A stretch of DNA of 8,809 nucleotides from Draconibacterium sp. (GTDB lineage Bacteria > Bacteroidota > Bacteroidia > Bacteroidales > Prolixibacteraceae). Location of the stretch: NCBI GenBank assembly GCA_030595485.1, contig JAUVDE010000120.1, positions 1-8,809 of the forward strand, in the 5' to 3' direction. The translations under genes were made by a program, and so were the position numbers. Below, one piece after another: positions 7,055 to 8,809 of the stretch (its first letter is position 1; every line of letters begins with the position of its first letter). Under the pieces are notes generated by a model. It was not told where the DNA came from and ran no database searches. It saw nothing but the letters and a program-made list of their open reading frames with translations.

Positions 7055-8194
7055 TTACTTTCGACTAATACTCAGTTCAATTGCTGTTTTAGCAGCTTCA
7101 CTCATGGTTTCAACAACCGGCAATCCTGTGGTTTTTATAATTTCTAAACCTTCTTTGGCATTTGTTCCCGACAAACGAATTACAATAGGAACTTCGGTTT
7201 TAATAATATCTAAGGCAGCAACCAAACCACGTGCAACATCATCGCAACGTGTAATTCCACCAAAAATATTAATCATCACTGAGTTTACATTTTTGTCACT
7301 AAGCAAAATATTCATGGCATCAACCACTTTCTGTGGGTTCGATGAGCCACCAATATCAAGAAAGTTAGCTGGGTCTCCACCATACAGTTTAATCATATCC
7401 ATAGTTGCCATTGCCAAACCAGCGCCGTTTACCATACACCCAATGTTTCCATCTAATTTAATGTACGACAGTCCTTTTGCATTCGCTTCAATCTCTTTTT
7501 GCTCATTCTCATCAGCCTCGCGCATGGCAATTATTTCTTTCTGACGGAACAAAGCATTATCATCGAAATTCATTTTACCATCAATTGCCAAAACTTGTTT
7601 ATCCGGAGTTAAAACCAACGGATTAATTTCAGCTAAGGACGAATCGGTATCGATGTACAAAGCATACAACTTCACAAAAATATCGGCAGCCTGACGAATT
7701 TGTTTTGGGTCGTTAAATAACTGCAAAGCAATTTTCCGAGCTTGCCACGCCATTAATCCCATTGCCGGGTCAATTGCCATTTTAATAATTTTCTCGGGCG
7801 AGACTTTTGCAACCTCTTCAATTTCAACACCACCTTCGGCACTTGCCATTAGCGTTACCGACTTTGTGTTACGGTCGTTTATTAGGCCCACATAAAATTC
7901 CTTTTCAATGTCAACTGCATCGGCAACCAGTATTTTTTCAACTGTAATACCTTTAATTTCCATCCCAAGAATTTGTTTCGCTTTTTCAACCGCTTCGGCT
8001 TTGGTAGTTGCCAGCTTTACACCACCGGCTTTCCCTCGTCCACCCACCTGAACCTGGGCTTTTACTACACGTAGTTTGTCTTCGTCAGATACTTTTTGTT
8101 TTACTTCATCAACCGAATGGCACACAACACCTTCCGGAACAGGAATCCCGTACTTCCTGAATAAATTTCGAGCTTGATATTCGTGAATCTTCAT
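7055..8194 (-). CDS. sucC: Succinyl-CoA synthetase, beta subunit
   Basis: The beta subunit supplies the nucleotide-binding ATP-grasp domain of the TCA-cycle heterodimer or heterotetramer with SucD. The 379-aa product (E. coli 388) opens MKIHEYQARNLFRKYG, the family's typical N terminus. The ATP-grasp lysine region is VVKAQVQVGGRGKAGG (43-58, Lys45). Magnesium-site residues are Asn191 (EINPL) and Asp205 (AIDGK), matching E. coli Asn199 and Asp213. The C-terminal CoA-ligase domain includes DGNIGCMVNGAGLAM (248-262) and NIFGGITRCD (309-318). An in-frame ATG at 8236 would add 14 residues (MLFSVTLRTNNFNE) that the family lacks, so the ATG at 8194 is preferred. It is the first gene of sucCD and divergent from the SIS-domain gene. 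ADP rather than GDP use is inferred from bacterial homologues. Confidence 0.96.
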   Translation of the reverse strand: MKIHEYQARNLFRKYGIPVPEGVVCHSVDEVKQKVSDEDKLRVVKAQVQVGGRGKAGGVKLATTKAEAVEKAKQILGMEIKGITVEKILVADAVDIEKEFYVGLINDRNTKSVTLMASAEGGVEIEEVAKVSPEKIIKMAIDPAMGLMAWQARKIALQLFNDPKQIRQAADIFVKLYALYIDTDSSLAEINPLVLTPDKQVLAIDGKMNFDDNALFRQKEIIAMREADENEQKEIEANAKGLSYIKLDGNIGCMVNGAGLAMATMDMIKLYGGDPANFLDIGGSSNPQKVVDAMNILLSDKNVNSVMINIFGGITRCDDVARGLVAALDIIKTEVPIVIRLSGTNAKEGLEIIKTTGLPVVETMSEAAKTAIELSISRK

Positions 8195-8301
8195 CTCATT
8201 AAAGTTGTTTGTTCTTAAGGTAACTGAAAAAAGCATTTCCCATTCAGCAAATTTCCTTTCAGATACTTAAGGTTATTTCACTATTGGTTTTAAAAATTAT
8301 C

Positions 8302-8331
8302 GTTAAATGTAACTAATATTTAACTGCTAAA
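8302..8331 (-). promoter_or_regulatory. Candidate sucC promoter with overlapping dyad
   Basis: Read on the - strand, TACATTTA (8311-8304) matches five of six fixed bases of TAnnTTTG, with TTTAG (8331-8327) about 17 nt upstream as a poor -33 element. A perfect inverted repeat, GTTAAAT (8302-8308) and ATTTAAC (8318-8324) with a 9-bp spacer, covers the -7 element. That is the geometry of a repressor operator. The leader to the sucC ATG would be about 100 nt. Confidence 0.35.
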
Positions 8332-8432
8332 GCCTGCAAATTGTTCAATAATTTTTATGACCTATAACACATTTCTATGGTAACCAAAGTCACATATTTG
8401 TAAATTATTTTAAAAGCTTACCTACATATTTA

Positions 8433-8460
8433 TTGGCTTCAATTTTTTCCTTTAGATTTG
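8433..8460 (+). promoter_or_regulatory. Promoter of the SIS-domain gene
   Basis: TTG (8433-8435), a 17-nt spacer and TAGATTTG (8453-8460) form an almost ideal Bacteroidota sigma-ABfr promoter (TTTG / TAnnTTTG). Transcription would begin near 8467, giving a leader of about 14 nt before the ATG at 8481. This is the best promoter match in the window. Confidence 0.7.
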
Positions 8461-8480
8461 CAGTTCAAAAGTAAGCAACA

Positions 8481-8809
8481 ATGAAGGAAGCAATCAGAAA
8501 AGTTATAGAGCACGAAGCGCAAGCCATAAAAAACATTCCTGTTGAAGATGGATTTATTTCAGCTATTGAAATTATCCATAAACAAATTCACGAGAAAAAA
8601 GGGAAGTTGGTAACCAGCGGAATGGGAAAAGCTGGGCAAATTGCAGCAAATATTGCCACTACTTTTAGTTCAACCGGCACTCCTGCTGTATTTCTTCACC
8701 CCAGCGAATCGCAACATGGCGACCTTGGAATTATACAAGAAAACGATGCTTTGTTGGTAATTTCGAACTCGGGCAAAACACGCGAAATAATTGAGCTGAT
8801 TGAGTTAGC
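8481..8809 (+). CDS. SIS-domain sugar-phosphate isomerase, KdsD/KpsF/GutQ-like, 3' end cut by window
   Basis: The visible 109 residues are the first half of a SIS domain. LVTSGMGKAGQIA (43-55) aligns with the KdsD phosphosugar loop (Lys50 matches E. coli KdsD Lys59), and STGTPAVFLHPSESQHGDLG (64-83) is the hallmark of arabinose-5-phosphate isomerases, with His79 matching E. coli His88. ISNSGKTREI (94-103) follows. KdsD enzymes interconvert ribulose 5-phosphate and arabinose 5-phosphate, the first step to Kdo for LPS or capsule. The open frame runs off the window end, so it is not known whether the C-terminal CBS pair of full KdsD is present. Single-SIS versions are known in Bacteroides. HPSESQHGDLG differs from the HPGEAAHGDLG type, so a paralogue acting on another ketose phosphate is possible. 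The start is the ATG at 8481, just downstream of a good promoter. Confidence 0.8.
   Translation, partial: MKEAIRKVIEHEAQAIKNIPVEDGFISAIEIIHKQIHEKKGKLVTSGMGKAGQIAANIATTFSSTGTPAVFLHPSESQHGDLGIIQENDALLVISNSGKTREIIELIEL

Larger units (their letters stand above)
8195..8480. other. 286-bp divergent intergenic region between sucC and the SIS gene
   Basis: This AT-rich stretch has no coding potential. It must hold the promoters of both divergent genes. Seen in it are a good + strand promoter for the SIS gene (8433-8460), a weak - strand candidate for sucC overlapping a 7-bp dyad (8302-8324), and two direct copies of CTTAAGGT (8214-8221 and 8266-8273). No riboswitch or small ORF was recognised. Confidence 0.7.

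Noticed and set aside
7035..7544. 169-codon open frame on the + strand over sucC
   Set aside because: It is the antisense of well-conserved SucC codons, with no family resemblance or promoter.
8195..8236. N-terminal extension of SucC from the ATG at 8236
   Set aside because: The 14 extra residues have no counterpart in the family, while the ATG at 8194 begins exactly at the conserved MKIHEYQA.
8378..8386. TGGT-A-ACCA palindrome in the sucC/SIS gap
   Set aside because: Only four base pairs and not placed on a recognisable promoter; expected by chance.
1..8809. CRISPR arrays, tRNA or rRNA genes, insertion sequences, prophage
   Set aside because: No regularly spaced repeats, cloverleaf sequences, transposase motifs or phage-like genes were seen on either strand.

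Overview
The window looks like core chromosome of a free-living or environmental Bacteroidota bacterium, perhaps of the Marinilabiliales/Prolixibacteraceae type. The evidence is AT-rich DNA, almost no Shine-Dalgarno sequences before start codons, matches to the Bacteroidota promoter pattern (TTG/TTTG, about 17-19 nt, TAnnTTTG), and protein sequences that read like that phylum. The lineage below phylum level is inference. There is no sign of phage, insertion sequences, CRISPR or RNA genes.

Layout. On the + strand come recX (22-492), a 158-bp gap holding a covarying pair of REP-like hairpins, prfB for release factor 2 with a programmed +1 frameshift (650-1739), ppk1 for polyphosphate kinase (1841-3898), and an ArsC/Spx-family thioredoxin-fold protein (3980-4318). 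Converging on these from the - strand is a 573-codon gene with a multi-pass membrane region fused to a THEP1-type P-loop NTPase (4379-6100). Upstream of it on the - strand is the sucC-sucD pair for succinyl-CoA synthetase (8194-7055 and 7042-6170), which ends at a clear hairpin terminator (6126-6149). Divergent from sucC, across a 286-bp AT-rich regulatory gap, starts a SIS-domain sugar-phosphate isomerase (8481 onward) that is cut off by the window edge.

Most genes are housekeeping: recombination control (RecX), translation termination (RF2), polyphosphate storage (PPK1), the TCA cycle (SucCD) and probably Kdo or capsule sugar metabolism (SIS protein). They do not form one pathway.

The least ordinary item is the membrane-NTPase fusion. 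Its N-terminal half resembles the S (substrate-binding) subunits of ECF transporters, and its middle weakly resembles the T (coupling) subunit. Its C-terminal domain is a THEP1-like NTPase rather than an ABC ATPase. If the ECF resemblance holds, this is an uncharacterised single-chain transporter-like architecture. Other points worth following are the recoding site in prfB, which keeps a strong internal Shine-Dalgarno in a phylum that rarely uses one for initiation, the REP pair with four compensatory base pairs, and a 7-bp dyad on the best candidate sucC promoter.
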